Of a stretch of DNA of 64,000 bases, positions 18,084-27,278 are shown in pieces. Numbering within the stretch: the stretch's first letter is position 1; every line of letters starts with the position of its first letter. Source of the stretch: Flavobacteriales bacterium (GTDB lineage Bacteria; Bacteroidota; Bacteroidia; Flavobacteriales_D; CAJJDF01); contig JAHDBM010000011.1 in the NCBI GenBank assembly GCA_020630395.1, positions 1 through 64,000 of the forward strand, written 5' to 3'. The notes beneath the pieces were generated by a model. It was given only the letters and a program-made list of their open reading frames with translations, did not search any database and was not told the DNA's origin. The position numbers and the translations under genes were made by a program.

Positions 18084-18112
18084 GTATATAAATATATTCT
18101 AAAAAATTTAAA

Positions 18113-20419
18113 ATGAAATCATTACTACTTGTCTCTCTTTTCATTTCACAAATATGTAGCGGTCAATATTATTACAATTTACAATCTAATAATGGAAACC
18201 CAAAAGGATTAAATAATGATAATGAAACCAGTTCAGCATCTTTAGTGGGTTGGACCTCAGTATTGGGAGCTAATAATTCATCTCCAACATGGTCTTCTAA
18301 CCAATCTATCCCCTTCTCTTTTTCATTTAATGGGAGTCCTGTTGCTCAATACAAAGTATCTTCTGCAGGTATTTTAACATTTGATATTGGATCGGCAATA
18401 AATCCAACATACTCTAATCATACACTACCTTCTTCGGTTATACCTAATAACTCAATATGTATATCAGGAATTCAAGGATCTGGTTCTAATGATGCTATCG
18501 TATCAAAAACTTTTGGAACCGCACCTAATAGACAACATTGGGTCTTCTTTTCATCATATTCATTAACTGGATCTTCTAATTCATGGTCATATTGGTCAAT
18601 TGTATTAGAAGAAAGCTCCAATATGATCTATATTGTAGATCAAAGACAATATCAAACTACTGGTAATGTATCACTTGGCATACAAATTAACAATACTACA
18701 GCATATACTGTTCTAGGATCTCCTAATGTTTCTCCATTAGCCACTAATGATCCAGCTCCTTTAGATAATGCTTATTATGAGTTTATACCAGGAACTAGAC
18801 CTAACTATGATGTTAAAACAAAATCTGTAAATGCTCCTACTGTTAGTTTTACAAATAATGGAGTTACGATTGGTGCTGATATTATCAATTTTGGACAAAC
18901 TACATTAACTAGTATGGATATTAATTATAATATTAATAATGGAAGTGTTGTAAATAGTAATGTTACTAGTCTAAATTTACCATACGGAAGTAGTTATACT
19001 TGGACTCATCCTACTCAATGGACTCCATCTTCACCTGGCGTGTATACCATAAGAGCTTGGAGCTCCAATATTAATGGTAATCCCGATCAAAACAACTTAA
19101 ACGACACAGCTTATTTTACTATTTACATTAAAGACACGATTCCAAATAGAATAACTGATTATGTTAACTCATTACCATCTAGTGTAATTAATAAACCTAT
19201 AGCAACCAGCTCTGATCAAATAAGCATACCAAATGATTTAGATTTTCATCCATTTAGAGATGAATTATGGGTAGTTAATAAAGGAACTGAATCAACAGGG
19301 AGTCCAATTATTACGATTTACAATCCTGATAAAGCCTCACAAAATAGCTTATATAGAAAAGATGGTAATGCAAAACATTTCATGAATTCTACGACAGGTA
19401 TAGCCTTTGGGGAAAATGGAAATTGGGGTAACTCTCCTGGTGTTTTTGATGCTAACTTTGGAACAGGAACTCCATTTACTGGACCTTCTCTATGGTCAAG
19501 TGATTCATTAGTTTTCGCACAACCAAGTGGTGGTAATGGAAGCCATTTAGATATGTTACACGCTAGTTCGAGAGCAATGGGGATTGCCCATGAAAAAGAT
19601 AATGTATACTGGATATTTGATTCTTACCAAAATGATATCGTAAGATATGATTTTGTTCAAGATCATGGTCCAGGAAATTCTTATCATGATGATGGTATTA
19701 TTAGACGATATCCTGAACTTATTGTTGATCGAATTAATCTTAATATACCTTCACATTTAGTGCTTAACAAAAAAACTAACTGGCTTTACATTGTAGATGG
19801 CGGAAATAATAGAGTCTTAAAATTTGATATTACATCTGGAACAAATACTGGAGCTCCTACTTATGGACCATTTGAAACATTAGCGGAGTATTCCAAATAC
19901 ACTGGAACTACATGGTCAGACATAGTTACAACAGGATTAAATCAACCATCTGGTATTGATGTAATTGGAAACAACATGATTGTATCTGATTACGGTACGG
20001 GCGATATTATATTTTACGATATTTCCGGAGCTACTGCTATAGAAATAGGCAGATATTATACCGGAAACACAGGAGTTACTGGAGTTGTTATTGGCCCAGA
20101 TGGCTATATATGGTATACCAACCAACTAACAAATGAAGTAAACAAAATTGAACCTTCTTCATTTGCAAGTGTTAGTGAAAAAGAAACTATTAATCCTTTT
20201 GTTGTGTATCCTAACCCATCTAATGATGGAATATTTAATGTATCTAACGTACAAGATTACTCATTTGAATTATTCAATGCAATTGGTCAGAATATTCCAT
20301 TTACATTAAATAACAACACCTTAGACTTATCTCAATCAAACAAGGGTGTTTACATCTTAAAAGGTGTTAGCAATGCAAATGAGCAGTTATCATATTCTAA
20401 AAAAATTATCATTAAATAA
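18113..20419 (+). CDS. NHL-repeat type IX secreted protein
   Basis: This 768-residue protein has a signal peptide (MKSLLLVSLFISQICSG). Residues about 25-230 form a beta-sandwich-like domain, 235-345 a CARDB-like adhesion domain (YDVKTKSVNAPTVSF through DTAYFTIYI), and 350-690 an NHL-type beta-propeller (ELWVVNKG, LVLNKKTNWLYIVDGGNNRVLKFD, GPDGYIWYTNQ). The C-terminus (FVVYPNPSNDGIFNVSN to KKIIIK) is a Por-secretion tail. No catalytic residues are recognised; binding or adhesion is the best guess. The start lies 29 bases from the divergent FG-GAP gene, which leaves no room for two full promoters between them. Confidence 0.85.
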   Translation: MKSLLLVSLFISQICSGQYYYNLQSNNGNPKGLNNDNETSSASLVGWTSVLGANNSSPTWSSNQSIPFSFSFNGSPVAQYKVSSAGILTFDIGSAINPTYSNHTLPSSVIPNNSICISGIQGSGSNDAIVSKTFGTAPNRQHWVFFSSYSLTGSSNSWSYWSIVLEESSNMIYIVDQRQYQTTGNVSLGIQINNTTAYTVLGSPNVSPLATNDPAPLDNAYYEFIPGTRPNYDVKTKSVNAPTVSFTNNGVTIGADIINFGQTTLTSMDINYNINNGSVVNSNVTSLNLPYGSSYTWTHPTQWTPSSPGVYTIRAWSSNINGNPDQNNLNDTAYFTIYIKDTIPNRITDYVNSLPSSVINKPIATSSDQISIPNDLDFHPFRDELWVVNKGTESTGSPIITIYNPDKASQNSLYRKDGNAKHFMNSTTGIAFGENGNWGNSPGVFDANFGTGTPFTGPSLWSSDSLVFAQPSGGNGSHLDMLHASSRAMGIAHEKDNVYWIFDSYQNDIVRYDFVQDHGPGNSYHDDGIIRRYPELIVDRINLNIPSHLVLNKKTNWLYIVDGGNNRVLKFDITSGTNTGAPTYGPFETLAEYSKYTGTTWSDIVTTGLNQPSGIDVIGNNMIVSDYGTGDIIFYDISGATAIEIGRYYTGNTGVTGVVIGPDGYIWYTNQLTNEVNKIEPSSFASVSEKETINPFVVYPNPSNDGIFNVSNVQDYSFELFNAIGQNIPFTLNNNTLDLSQSNKGVYILKGVSNANEQLSYSKKIIIK

Positions 20420-20463
20420 ATCAGTTAGCTAAAGTATTTACACTCGTTTTTGCTATTAATCCA

Positions 20464-20493
20464 TTGTCCTTTGTAAGTGGTTTCTTACTTTTA
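20464..20493 (+). promoter_or_regulatory. thrS operon promoter
   Basis: TTG at 20464-20466, a 19-base spacer, then TACTTTTA at 20486-20493 (7 of 8 to TAnnTTTG) match the Bacteroidota sigma-factor promoter. Transcription would begin near 20500, about 13 bases before the thrS ATG at 20513. That excludes the longer frame beginning at 20477. Confidence 0.5.
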
Positions 20494-20512
20494 CTTAGAA
20501 CAAAAATTAAAC

Positions 20513-22453
20513 ATGATTAAAATTACATTACCAGATGGCTCCATTCGTGAGGTAGCTGCTGGAACAACTGCTTTAGACATAGCAACTTCTATTAGTGAAG
20601 GATTAGCACGAAATGTACTTTCTGCTAATATTAATGGTGAAATTTGGGATGCTACTCGTCCAATAACTACTGATTCTAGCTTAAGTTTATTAACCTGGAA
20701 TGATAAAGATGGTAAAAATACCATGTGGCATTCATCTGCACATCTTATGGCAGAAGCACTTGAAGCTCTTTACCCTGGAATTAAATTAGCGATTGGCCCA
20801 CCTATTGAAAATGGATTTTATTATGATGTAGATTTTGGCGAACATGCATTTGGTGATGGAGATTTTAAGAAAGTTGAGGATAAAATGTTAGAGCTTGCTC
20901 GACAAAAAAACAAATTTGAACGAACAGAGATTAGCAAACAAGATGCTGTTTCTTATTTCAAAGAAAAAAATGATCCATACAAATTAGAACTTCTTGAAGA
21001 TCTTGAAGATGGAAACATTACGTTTTACACACAAGGTGGTTTTACCGATTTATGCAGAGGTCCACATATACCTCACACTGGGTTTATAAAAGCTGTTAAA
21101 ATAATGACAGTTGCTGGTGCATATTGGAGGGGTGACGAAAATAACAAGCAACTTACTCGTGTTTACGGAATAACATTCCCTAAAAACAAAGAATTAACGG
21201 CCTATCTCCACATGTTGGAAGAAGCTAAAAAGAGAGATCATAGAAAATTAGGTAAAGAACTTGGTCTATTTACCTTTTCTCAAAAAGTTGGTCAAGGTTT
21301 ACCTCTTTGGCTACCTAAAGGAACTGACCTAAGAGAACGACTAATTGATTTTCTTAAAAAAGCTCAAGAAAAAACTGGTTATGTACAAGTTGCTACTCCG
21401 CATATTGGCCATAAAGATTTATATGTAACATCTGGACATTATGAAAAATATGGCGCAGATTCTTTTCAGCCTATTAAAACCCCTAACGAAGGAGAAGAGT
21501 TTTTATTGAAACCAATGAATTGTCCTCACCATTGTGAAATATTCAATGCTGAACCAAGATCTTACAAAGATTTACCACTAAGATTTGCTGAATTTGGTAC
21601 CGTATATCGTTACGAACAAAGTGGAGAGCTTCATGGGTTAACACGTGTTAGAGGGTTTACTCAAGATGACGCACACATATTTTGTACCAAAGATCAAGTT
21701 GAGCAAGAATTTAAAAAAGTTATAGACATCATTAAATTTGTGTTTAAAGCACTTGATTTTAAAGAGTATACTGCTCAAATATCGCTAAGAGATCAAGAAG
21801 ACAGGACCAAATATATTGGTAGTGAAGAAAATTGGGAACAAGCTGAGCAAGCCATTATTAAAACAACCCAAGAAGCTGAATTAAATACCGTAGTAGAATA
21901 TGGTGAAGCTGCATTTTATGGACCTAAACTAGACTTTATGGTAAAAGATGCTATTGGTCGTAGTTGGCAATTGGGAACTATACAAGTAGATTACACCCTA
22001 CCCGAGCGTTTCGAGTTGGAATATACAGGTAGTGACAATCAAAAACACAGACCCGTAATGATTCATAGAGCTCCATTTGGGTCTCTAGAACGATTTGTTG
22101 CAGTTCTTATAGAACATTGCGGAGGAAAGTTCCCTTTATGGTTAACTCCACAACAAGTAGCTATCCTTCCAATAAGCGACAAGTATAATGAATATGCTGA
22201 AAACCTTTCAGAATTACTAAAAAATTACGATATTCGCGCCTCAGTGGATGCTCGTAACGAGAAGATTGGACGAAAAATTAGAGATACAGAAGTAGAAAAA
22301 ATTCCGTATATGCTAATCATTGGAGAACAAGAAGCCACTGAAAACAAGGTTTCTGTAAGAAAACAAGGAGAAGGCGATTTAGGTTCCTTTTCTATTGAAG
22401 CATTTGCAGAAATAATAAATAAAGAAGTAGAAGAATTAACCAAGTTTAACTAA
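20513..22453 (+). CDS. thrS: Threonyl-tRNA synthetase
   Basis: ThrS charges tRNA-Thr. The 646 residues hold a TGS domain (1-60, IKITLPDGS), the editing domain with [17 protein letters not shown] near 73, and the class II core with [12 protein letters not shown] near 333, [13 protein letters not shown] near 375 and [13 protein letters not shown] near 514. The anticodon-binding domain follows from about 545. The start at 20513 gives the canonical [10 protein letters not shown] and agrees with the promoter; 12 extra residues from 20477 are unlikely. It heads the conserved thrS-infC-rpmI-rplT cluster. Confidence 0.97.
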   Translation: MIKITLPDGSIREVAAGTTALDIATSISEGLARNVLSANINGEIWDATRPITTDSSLSLLTWNDKDGKNTMWHSSAHLMAEALEALYPGIKLAIGPPIENGFYYDVDFGEHAFGDGDFKKVEDKMLELARQKNKFERTEISKQDAVSYFKEKNDPYKLELLEDLEDGNITFYTQGGFTDLCRGPHIPHTGFIKAVKIMTVAGAYWRGDENNKQLTRVYGITFPKNKELTAYLHMLEEAKKRDHRKLGKELGLFTFSQKVGQGLPLWLPKGTDLRERLIDFLKKAQEKTGYVQVATPHIGHKDLYVTSGHYEKYGADSFQPIKTPNEGEEFLLKPMNCPHHCEIFNAEPRSYKDLPLRFAEFGTVYRYEQSGELHGLTRVRGFTQDDAHIFCTKDQVEQEFKKVIDIIKFVFKALDFKEYTAQISLRDQEDRTKYIGSEENWEQAEQAIIKTTQEAELNTVVEYGEAAFYGPKLDFMVKDAIGRSWQLGTIQVDYTLPERFELEYTGSDNQKHRPVMIHRAPFGSLERFVAVLIEHCGGKFPLWLTPQQVAILPISDKYNEYAENLSELLKNYDIRASVDARNEKIGRKIRDTEVEKIPYMLIIGEQEATENKVSVRKQGEGDLGSFSIEAFAEIINKEVEELTKFN

Positions 22454-22466
22454 AAAACATAGTACC

Positions 22467-23021
22467 ATAGCAATAAGAAGACCAAATAACAGAAGAAGGA
22501 GATACGAAAAAAAAGAAGATCCTCATAGAATCAATGAACGAATTACTGCACGTAAAGTTCGTGTGGTAGGTGAAAATGTAGAAGCACAAGTAACCAACAT
22601 TGAAAAAGCATTAGAGATTGCCAAAAATCTAGAATTAGATTTAGTAGAGATTTCTCCTAAAGCTGACCCGCCTGTTTGTAAAATAATGGACTATAAAAAG
22701 TTCTTATACGACTCTAAGAAAAAGGAAAAAGCGCTTAAGTCTAAGCAAACTAAAGTGACAGTTAAAGAAATACGTTTTGGACCTAATACTGATGAACATG
22801 ACTTTAATTTTAAATTAAATCATGCTAAAAAATTCTTAACAGAAGGTGCAAAGGTTAAAGCTTATGTATTTTTTAAAGGACGAACAATTGTATTTAAAGA
22901 AAGAGGAGAAGTACTATTGTTAAAGTTCGTTTCGGAACTTGAAGATTTAGGTGTTCCAGAAGCAATGCCTAAAATGGAAGGGAAGAAAATGATAATAATG
23001 ATTAATCCAAAGAAGAAATAA
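22467..23021 (+). CDS. infC: Translation initiation factor IF-3, probable AUA start
   Basis: IF-3 binds the 30S subunit and proofreads start codons. A frame from GTG at 22563 would give only 152 residues and cut into the conserved N-domain. The frame is open further upstream and encodes the expected [15 protein letters not shown] and [20 protein letters not shown] regions, but it contains no ATG, GTG or TTG before 22563. The best start is ATA at 22467, giving 184 residues, the usual length. Rare starts are a hallmark of infC (AUU in E. coli), allowing IF-3 to repress its own translation. The C-domain ([34 protein letters not shown]) is complete. It lies 13 bases after thrS. Confidence 0.9.
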   Translation: MAIRRPNNRRRRYEKKEDPHRINERITARKVRVVGENVEAQVTNIEKALEIAKNLELDLVEISPKADPPVCKIMDYKKFLYDSKKKEKALKSKQTKVTVKEIRFGPNTDEHDFNFKLNHAKKFLTEGAKVKAYVFFKGRTIVFKERGEVLLLKFVSELEDLGVPEAMPKMEGKKMIIMINPKKK

Positions 23022-23036
23022 CGATAATTTAAAGTT

Positions 23037-23231
23037 ATGCCAAAAGTTAAAACAAATGCTAGTGCCAAAAAACGATTTAAAGTTACGGGTAGTGGTAAAA
23101 TCAAAAGAAAACATGCTTTTAAAAGTCATATTTTGACTAAGAAAAGTAAAAAAAGAAAGAAAGCGTTAACAAAATCTGCTTTAGTTCACGAAGCTGATGT
23201 TAAAAGCATCAAGCAACAATTGTGGATATAG
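23037..23231 (+). CDS. rpmI: 50S ribosomal protein L35
   Basis: This basic 64-residue protein carries the L35 signature [20 protein letters not shown] near the start, followed by [21 protein letters not shown]. It is a component of the large subunit. It follows infC by 15 bases in the standard order infC-rpmI-rplT and is expected to be co-translated and co-regulated with it. Confidence 0.97.
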   Translation: MPKVKTNASAKKRFKVTGSGKIKRKHAFKSHILTKKSKKRKKALTKSALVHEADVKSIKQQLWI

Positions 23232-23326
23232 TTAGCCTTACAGGTTTATTATATGTTTAACCAAGTAAAAAAGTAACTAAGACTAGTGTGAAACAAAACA
23301 GCACTTTTTACTAAAAAATTAAAATT

Positions 23327-23674
23327 ATGCCAAGAACGACATACGCAGTAGCGTCAAAAAAAAGAAGAAAAAAAATCTTAAAAGCTGCCAAAGGATACTT
23401 TGGGAGAAGAAAAAATGTTTACACGGTTGCTAAGAATGCAGTTGAGAAAGCAATGTCTTACTCATACATTCATAGAAAACAAAAGAAAAGAAACTTTAGA
23501 AAACTTTGGATCGTAAGAATCAATGCAGGTGTAAGACAATATGGAATGTCTTATTCTAAGTTTATGGGAGAGTATAATAAGTCTGGAATGGAAATGAACA
23601 GAAAAGTTCTTGCGGATTTAGCTATGAACCACCCAGAAGCTTTTAAAGCTGTTGTAGATAAAGTGAAGAAGTAA
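23327..23674 (+). CDS. rplT: 50S ribosomal protein L20
   Basis: L20 binds 23S rRNA early in 50S assembly. The 115-residue length is normal, with the motifs [18 protein letters not shown] near 12 and [11 protein letters not shown] near 75. In other bacteria L20 represses its own operon through a leader RNA. The 95 bases between rpmI and rplT contain no obvious gene or strong hairpin. A strong terminator follows, ending the thrS cluster. Confidence 0.97.
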   Translation: MPRTTYAVASKKRRKKILKAAKGYFGRRKNVYTVAKNAVEKAMSYSYIHRKQKKRNFRKLWIVRINAGVRQYGMSYSKFMGEYNKSGMEMNRKVLADLAMNHPEAFKAVVDKVKK

Positions 23675-23704
23675 AACACACGATATTTTAACTTTGGATT
23701 ATAG

Positions 23705-23734
23705 AAAAAACGCCCTCAATGAGGGCGTTTTTTG
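23705..23734. terminator. Terminator after rplT
   Basis: CGCCCTC (23711-23717), loop AAT, GAGGGCG (23721-23727), with an A-run before and a T-run after. It ends the thrS operon and can also serve the convergent small gene at 23741-23917. Confidence 0.9.
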
Positions 23735-23740
23735 TTTGTG

Positions 23741-23917
23741 TTATCTTCTTTTAATAAACAAATAATAAGCAGATAAAGGAACTGTTACCAGAGCAGTTAA
23801 AGATAAACCTAATATTAACATTATATTAGCCCCTGGCCAGTGCATAATCTTAAACATGCTTCCCATTAAATATGATGAAACACTTAATACAACTAAAGCA
23901 TAAACTAAAATTCTCAT
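23741..23917 (-). CDS. Small GldL-like membrane protein
   Basis: This short frame encodes 58 residues beginning MRILVYALVVLSVSSYLMGS and ending LSAYYLFIKRR. Two membrane helices flank the motif MFKIMHWPGANIMLILG. The HWPGA motif between helices is characteristic of the N-terminus of GldL, the inner-membrane motor subunit of gliding/type IX secretion, and of small Bacteroidota membrane proteins sharing that fold. It lacks the cytoplasmic part of true GldL, so it is a stand-alone relative, not gldL itself. It is convergent with rplT across the terminator and divergent from the DUF4440 lipoprotein gene. Function unknown. Confidence 0.75.
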   Translation of the reverse strand: MRILVYALVVLSVSSYLMGSMFKIMHWPGANIMLILGLSLTALVTVPLSAYYLFIKRR

Positions 23918-24003
23918 AATTTTTTATTTATATAATTAGATTAAAATGAAAAGTAACAAGGATTAAAAAAATAATTCTAAAAAAAATTGACTCTCTTACT
24001 TTT

Positions 24004-24438
24004 ATGAAATATATACTTATAACCTTCATACTCCTACTCTTTTCTTGTACAACTGAAGATAATAATTATAAAATTGACAAACAAGCCATAACTCAAGTCA
24101 TGAAAAACCAAGAAAAAGCCTGGAGCAATGGAGATATTGATGGTTTTATGGAAGGGTATTGGAAATCAGATAGTTTAACCTTTATTGGCAGCAAAGGACC
24201 AACTTATGGCTGGAAACAAACACTCAAGAACTATAAAAAAGGATATAAAACAAAAGATGAAATGGGAACGTTAACTTTTGAAACCATTGAGTTAACTCCA
24301 ATTGCCAATAATGTATATTATATGATTGGTAAATACACCTTAACGAGAAAAGAAGACACTCCAACTGGATATTTTTCTCTACTTTGGAAAAAAATTAATA
24401 CTAAATGGGTCATCATATCCGATCATACGAGTGGGTAA
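24004..24438 (+). CDS. DUF4440 / SnoaL-like lipoprotein
   Basis: A 144-residue protein with a lipoprotein signal (MKYILITFILLLFSC). The mature part is a small cone-shaped NTF2-like domain: MKNQEKAWSNGDIDGFMEGYW near 34, SKGPTYGWKQTLKNYKKGY near 62 and a C-terminal LLWKKINTKWVIISDHTSG. DUF4440 proteins bind small hydrophobic ligands or act as isomerases; many have no assigned role. It is followed by another lipoprotein gene 20 bases later. Confidence 0.8.
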   Translation: MKYILITFILLLFSCTTEDNNYKIDKQAITQVMKNQEKAWSNGDIDGFMEGYWKSDSLTFIGSKGPTYGWKQTLKNYKKGYKTKDEMGTLTFETIELTPIANNVYYMIGKYTLTRKEDTPTGYFSLLWKKINTKWVIISDHTSG

Positions 24439-24458
24439 CATCTTATAAAACAACTATC

Positions 24459-24965
24459 ATGAAATCAATCTATCCAATCATAATGTACGCTATTGCTATT
24501 TCTTCATGTAACAATGTTACTACACCTATTGATGATATTACCAATCAAGAAATAACAATAAACGATTCTATCAAAAAAACCGCTAACGACATATCAAAAG
24601 AAATCACAATTTCATGGAAAATAACAGATACATCTTTATTCGATCCTGAAATTAATGACGCATCTGTCTTACATTTATTCATTGGAGATACAAAAAAAAG
24701 AATACATTCTAGTTTTTCTAATTATACAACTCCACAAACATTATTTTCTTCAGAAGATTTAACTGCTATAAAAGATAGTAATCATACTTTTTCTGAAATA
24801 ATCCCAACTAACATTATAAGCGGCACTTTTGGCTTTCATGCAGGACTTTCAGAAGGTTTTTATGTGATTGAAAAATCAAATAATGAATATGAAGTATTTT
24901 GCTTTTACCTAGATGAAGATATGAATAACTACGAGAAAGAATTGGTTTTAACATATAGTAAATAA
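24459..24965 (+). CDS. Hypothetical lipoprotein
   Basis: The product is 168 residues from an ATG at 24459, which gives MKSIYPIIMYAIAISSCNN, a lipobox ending in SSC. A longer frame beginning at 24405 overlaps the previous gene and has no signal, so it is rejected. The mature protein has several short beta-strand-like stretches and an acidic C-terminus (YLDEDMNNYEKE). No family recognised. It probably shares a transcript with the DUF4440 lipoprotein. Confidence 0.65.
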   Translation: MKSIYPIIMYAIAISSCNNVTTPIDDITNQEITINDSIKKTANDISKEITISWKITDTSLFDPEINDASVLHLFIGDTKKRIHSSFSNYTTPQTLFSSEDLTAIKDSNHTFSEIIPTNIISGTFGFHAGLSEGFYVIEKSNNEYEVFCFYLDEDMNNYEKELVLTYSK

Positions 24966-25033
24966 ACTACCCTTTTTCAAGAATACGGGATGCCAACATA
25001 AACTTAATTTATTAGGTATTAAAATAAGGTCAT

Positions 25034-25837
25034 TTATTTTTTTAAACTATAAGCTATACCTATAGAAATAGTAGGTGATGCCCCTTGATTTTTTGCAAAA
25101 AAGGCTCCAAAACCGCTAGCATTTAACCAAAAGTTATCTATAATGTTATAAGATAACTTTAGTCCAGGAGATAGATAATCTCCGTTATTATGATACAATA
25201 CCGTTTCATTTGCAAATATATCATCAGTAACAGATGTATTTAATGCGCCAGCTATATGCAGCATAATAAAAAATGATTGTTTAGCTATTGAAGTATTAAA
25301 ACCAAATTCGGCATCAACTATTACCTGATTTGGAATATTATTCCTATACCTATAACCCAAAGAGCCATAAGTGTAATATGATGATTTTCCATATCCTACT
25401 GACATTCCTAGATCAAAAGCATGCTGGTTGTATCCTGTTCTTAATTCTCCAACTCTTGTACTAATAGGTGCTGTATATCCGTAATGTAATGCTAGTGGGA
25501 TATTATTTAACAGTTGATGTTTAACCTTAACCTTTGAATCACCTAAACTGGATAGTGATACACTATTGGATTGAACCATCTTATAAGGTAAATTTACAAT
25601 TATAGATGTTTTATTAGCTACACTATACTCTCCAAAGAAACCTATAGTATTATCAGTAGTTCTTAAATTAGTTGTTACTACTTCTCCTTGAGAGTTGAAT
25701 ACATCATTATAACTCAAGAAAGTTCCTGATAGTTGACCATAAAACGACCCCTTATTATTAACCCAAGGACTTTGTGCAATTCCATTAAACCCATAAAATA
25801 AAATTACCAAACTTAAAATATACTTAACACATGACAT
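25034..25837 (-). CDS. Outer-membrane beta-barrel protein
   Basis: This 267-residue protein has a signal peptide ending GIAQSPW. The body is a run of amphipathic strands with aromatic ends (GSFYGQLSGTFLSYND, FGEYSVANKTSIIVNLPYKM, TYGSLGYRYRNNIP) and a C-terminal SPTISIGIAYSLKK, typical of outer-membrane barrels. It resembles transporter-like barrels of unknown substrate. It is divergent from the lipoprotein at 25922 and stands alone on its strand. Confidence 0.72.
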   Translation of the reverse strand: MSCVKYILSLVILFYGFNGIAQSPWVNNKGSFYGQLSGTFLSYNDVFNSQGEVVTTNLRTTDNTIGFFGEYSVANKTSIIVNLPYKMVQSNSVSLSSLGDSKVKVKHQLLNNIPLALHYGYTAPISTRVGELRTGYNQHAFDLGMSVGYGKSSYYTYGSLGYRYRNNIPNQVIVDAEFGFNTSIAKQSFFIMLHIAGALNTSVTDDIFANETVLYHNNGDYLSPGLKLSYNIIDNFWLNASGFGAFFAKNQGASPTISIGIAYSLKK

Positions 25838-25921
25838 TGATACAGATGATTTGATTACAAAACAATTTAATTAACTTTAACCATATTTATAAAGACGATT
25901 AACTATTAGATCATATACAAC

Positions 25922-26674
25922 ATGAAGTATTTATTTTTTTTAAGCACCATTACGTTAATAATATCAAGCTGTAGGAAAGGAGAATTCATAAGAAAAGATA
26001 CACTTTCTTATTATTTAGAACAAAACTCCGAGTTACCTCAAGCTAACCTCATAGCTTGTGCGGCTGGCTCTCCTATTGGACTTAATCAAAATGGGGATTA
26101 TGGATCGTTTATGTTTTTTTATCCTGTGGCTGGTGCAACAGATTTTAAGTACTATGAAGCAAAAAACATAGCAGATTCTTTAGATTTTTCTAAATACATT
26201 GAAAAAATATTACCACAACAACCTGTTTTTAATGGATATTTAAGACGATTTGTATTGGAACCATTTGCAGGAGAAAGAATGGGAATGGTTACTTACATGG
26301 CAAATGGAAATCTCCATATTTGTGATCCCGTAAGAATAAAAACTAACCTTAAACCTACTGAAGTAAATGCTTCTTTAGGGACAATTAACGAAACAGGCAT
26401 TAATCCCGAATTTTCATGGACTGATGGAACTATTGATGAAAATGTAATCTACTTTCAAGTAGTATCTGATACATTGGGTAATCTTATCTCAGGAACGTAT
26501 ACCTATGATAAAAACTTTACGTTTTACGATTTAAGTAATGTGGTGCTTAATATAAAAGATGTAACCCCTGCCCCATCTCTATTACCTAATACCAAATATA
26601 ATTTTACTATGATGGCAGTAAGTGAAGACAATTGGGTTAACCTATTGATTCAAAAGTCGTTTATGACGAATTAA
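25922..26674 (+). CDS. Hypothetical lipoprotein
   Basis: This 250-residue protein has the lipoprotein signal MKYLFFLSTITLIISSC. The mature part has two apparent segments: residues 30-140 with FMFFYPVAGATDFKYYEAK and YLRRFVLEPFAGERMGMVTY, and 145-250 with a beta-sandwich-like style (VNASLGTINETGINPEFSW, FQVVSDTLGNLISGTYTYD). No conserved enzyme motif is seen. It ends three bases before the convergent membrane-protein gene. Confidence 0.65.
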   Translation: MKYLFFLSTITLIISSCRKGEFIRKDTLSYYLEQNSELPQANLIACAAGSPIGLNQNGDYGSFMFFYPVAGATDFKYYEAKNIADSLDFSKYIEKILPQQPVFNGYLRRFVLEPFAGERMGMVTYMANGNLHICDPVRIKTNLKPTEVNASLGTINETGINPEFSWTDGTIDENVIYFQVVSDTLGNLISGTYTYDKNFTFYDLSNVVLNIKDVTPAPSLLPNTKYNFTMMAVSEDNWVNLLIQKSFMTN

Positions 26675-26677
26675 GAT

Positions 26678-27244
26678 CTATTGAAATAGTTTAAAAATCA
26701 TTCCATATAGTTCTCGAAACACCCATTCAAAAAAGAACGTCATAAAAAATGATCCAAACACTACAACAATAGATTTAACGATATCGGAATTTAGTATATG
26801 TAAAATTCCTCTAAATAGAATTAGTGTAAACCAAGCTATACCAAATAAAGACATTTCATCAGTTGTATTAAATATTACCCTACCATAAGCAATTTCAAAA
26901 ACAAGAGGTAATAAAGAAAATCCATAAACATATAGTAAAGTTTGAAAACTAAACTCTGCTTTTAAGATAGTTAGAATTCTATTGATAAAATATAACTGTA
27001 ATCCACTACGTAAAACTAAATAAAATCCATTCCAACATACCTTTTTCCCTTTTTGGATATCATATTCATCAAATCTATGGCCTCCATCCAAATACAAAGC
27101 TAAAAACACAAAAAACATTAGTATAATCAACCCTATAAAAAACAAGCTTATACCGCCTAATGTAGAAAGTGATCTATTATCATCAAGCCTTTTAAGGGTT
27201 ATAGATGGTATAAAAGGAAAAATAAAAAAATGTAGAGGATTCAT
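26678..27244 (-). CDS. Integral membrane protein
   Basis: This 188-residue protein has about five hydrophobic segments: near 28-52 (GGISLFFIGLIILMFF), 85-95, 100-120 (LLYVYGFSLLPLVFEIAYG), 130-150 and 155-180 (IVKSIVVVFGSFFMTFFFEW). The layout is like Yip1-domain proteins, but identity is not certain. There is no signal peptide. It lies 34 bases downstream of the giant adhesin gene on the same strand, so it may be co-transcribed with it. Confidence 0.6.
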   Translation of the reverse strand: MNPLHFFIFPFIPSITLKRLDDNRSLSTLGGISLFFIGLIILMFFVFLALYLDGGHRFDEYDIQKGKKVCWNGFYLVLRSGLQLYFINRILTILKAEFSFQTLLYVYGFSLLPLVFEIAYGRVIFNTTDEMSLFGIAWFTLILFRGILHILNSDIVKSIVVVFGSFFMTFFFEWVFRELYGMIFKLFQ

Positions 27245-27278
27245 AAATGACTTAATGTCCTATTAATTTAAAACTTAG

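Noticed and set aside
22862-23129. Minus-strand frames antisense to infC and rpmI
   Set aside because: They arise from lysine-rich coding sequence read backwards (phenylalanine-rich products) and have no independent support.
23997-24005. TACTTTTA overlapping the start of the DUF4440 gene
   Set aside because: It coincides with the ATG itself, so it cannot be the promoter of that gene.
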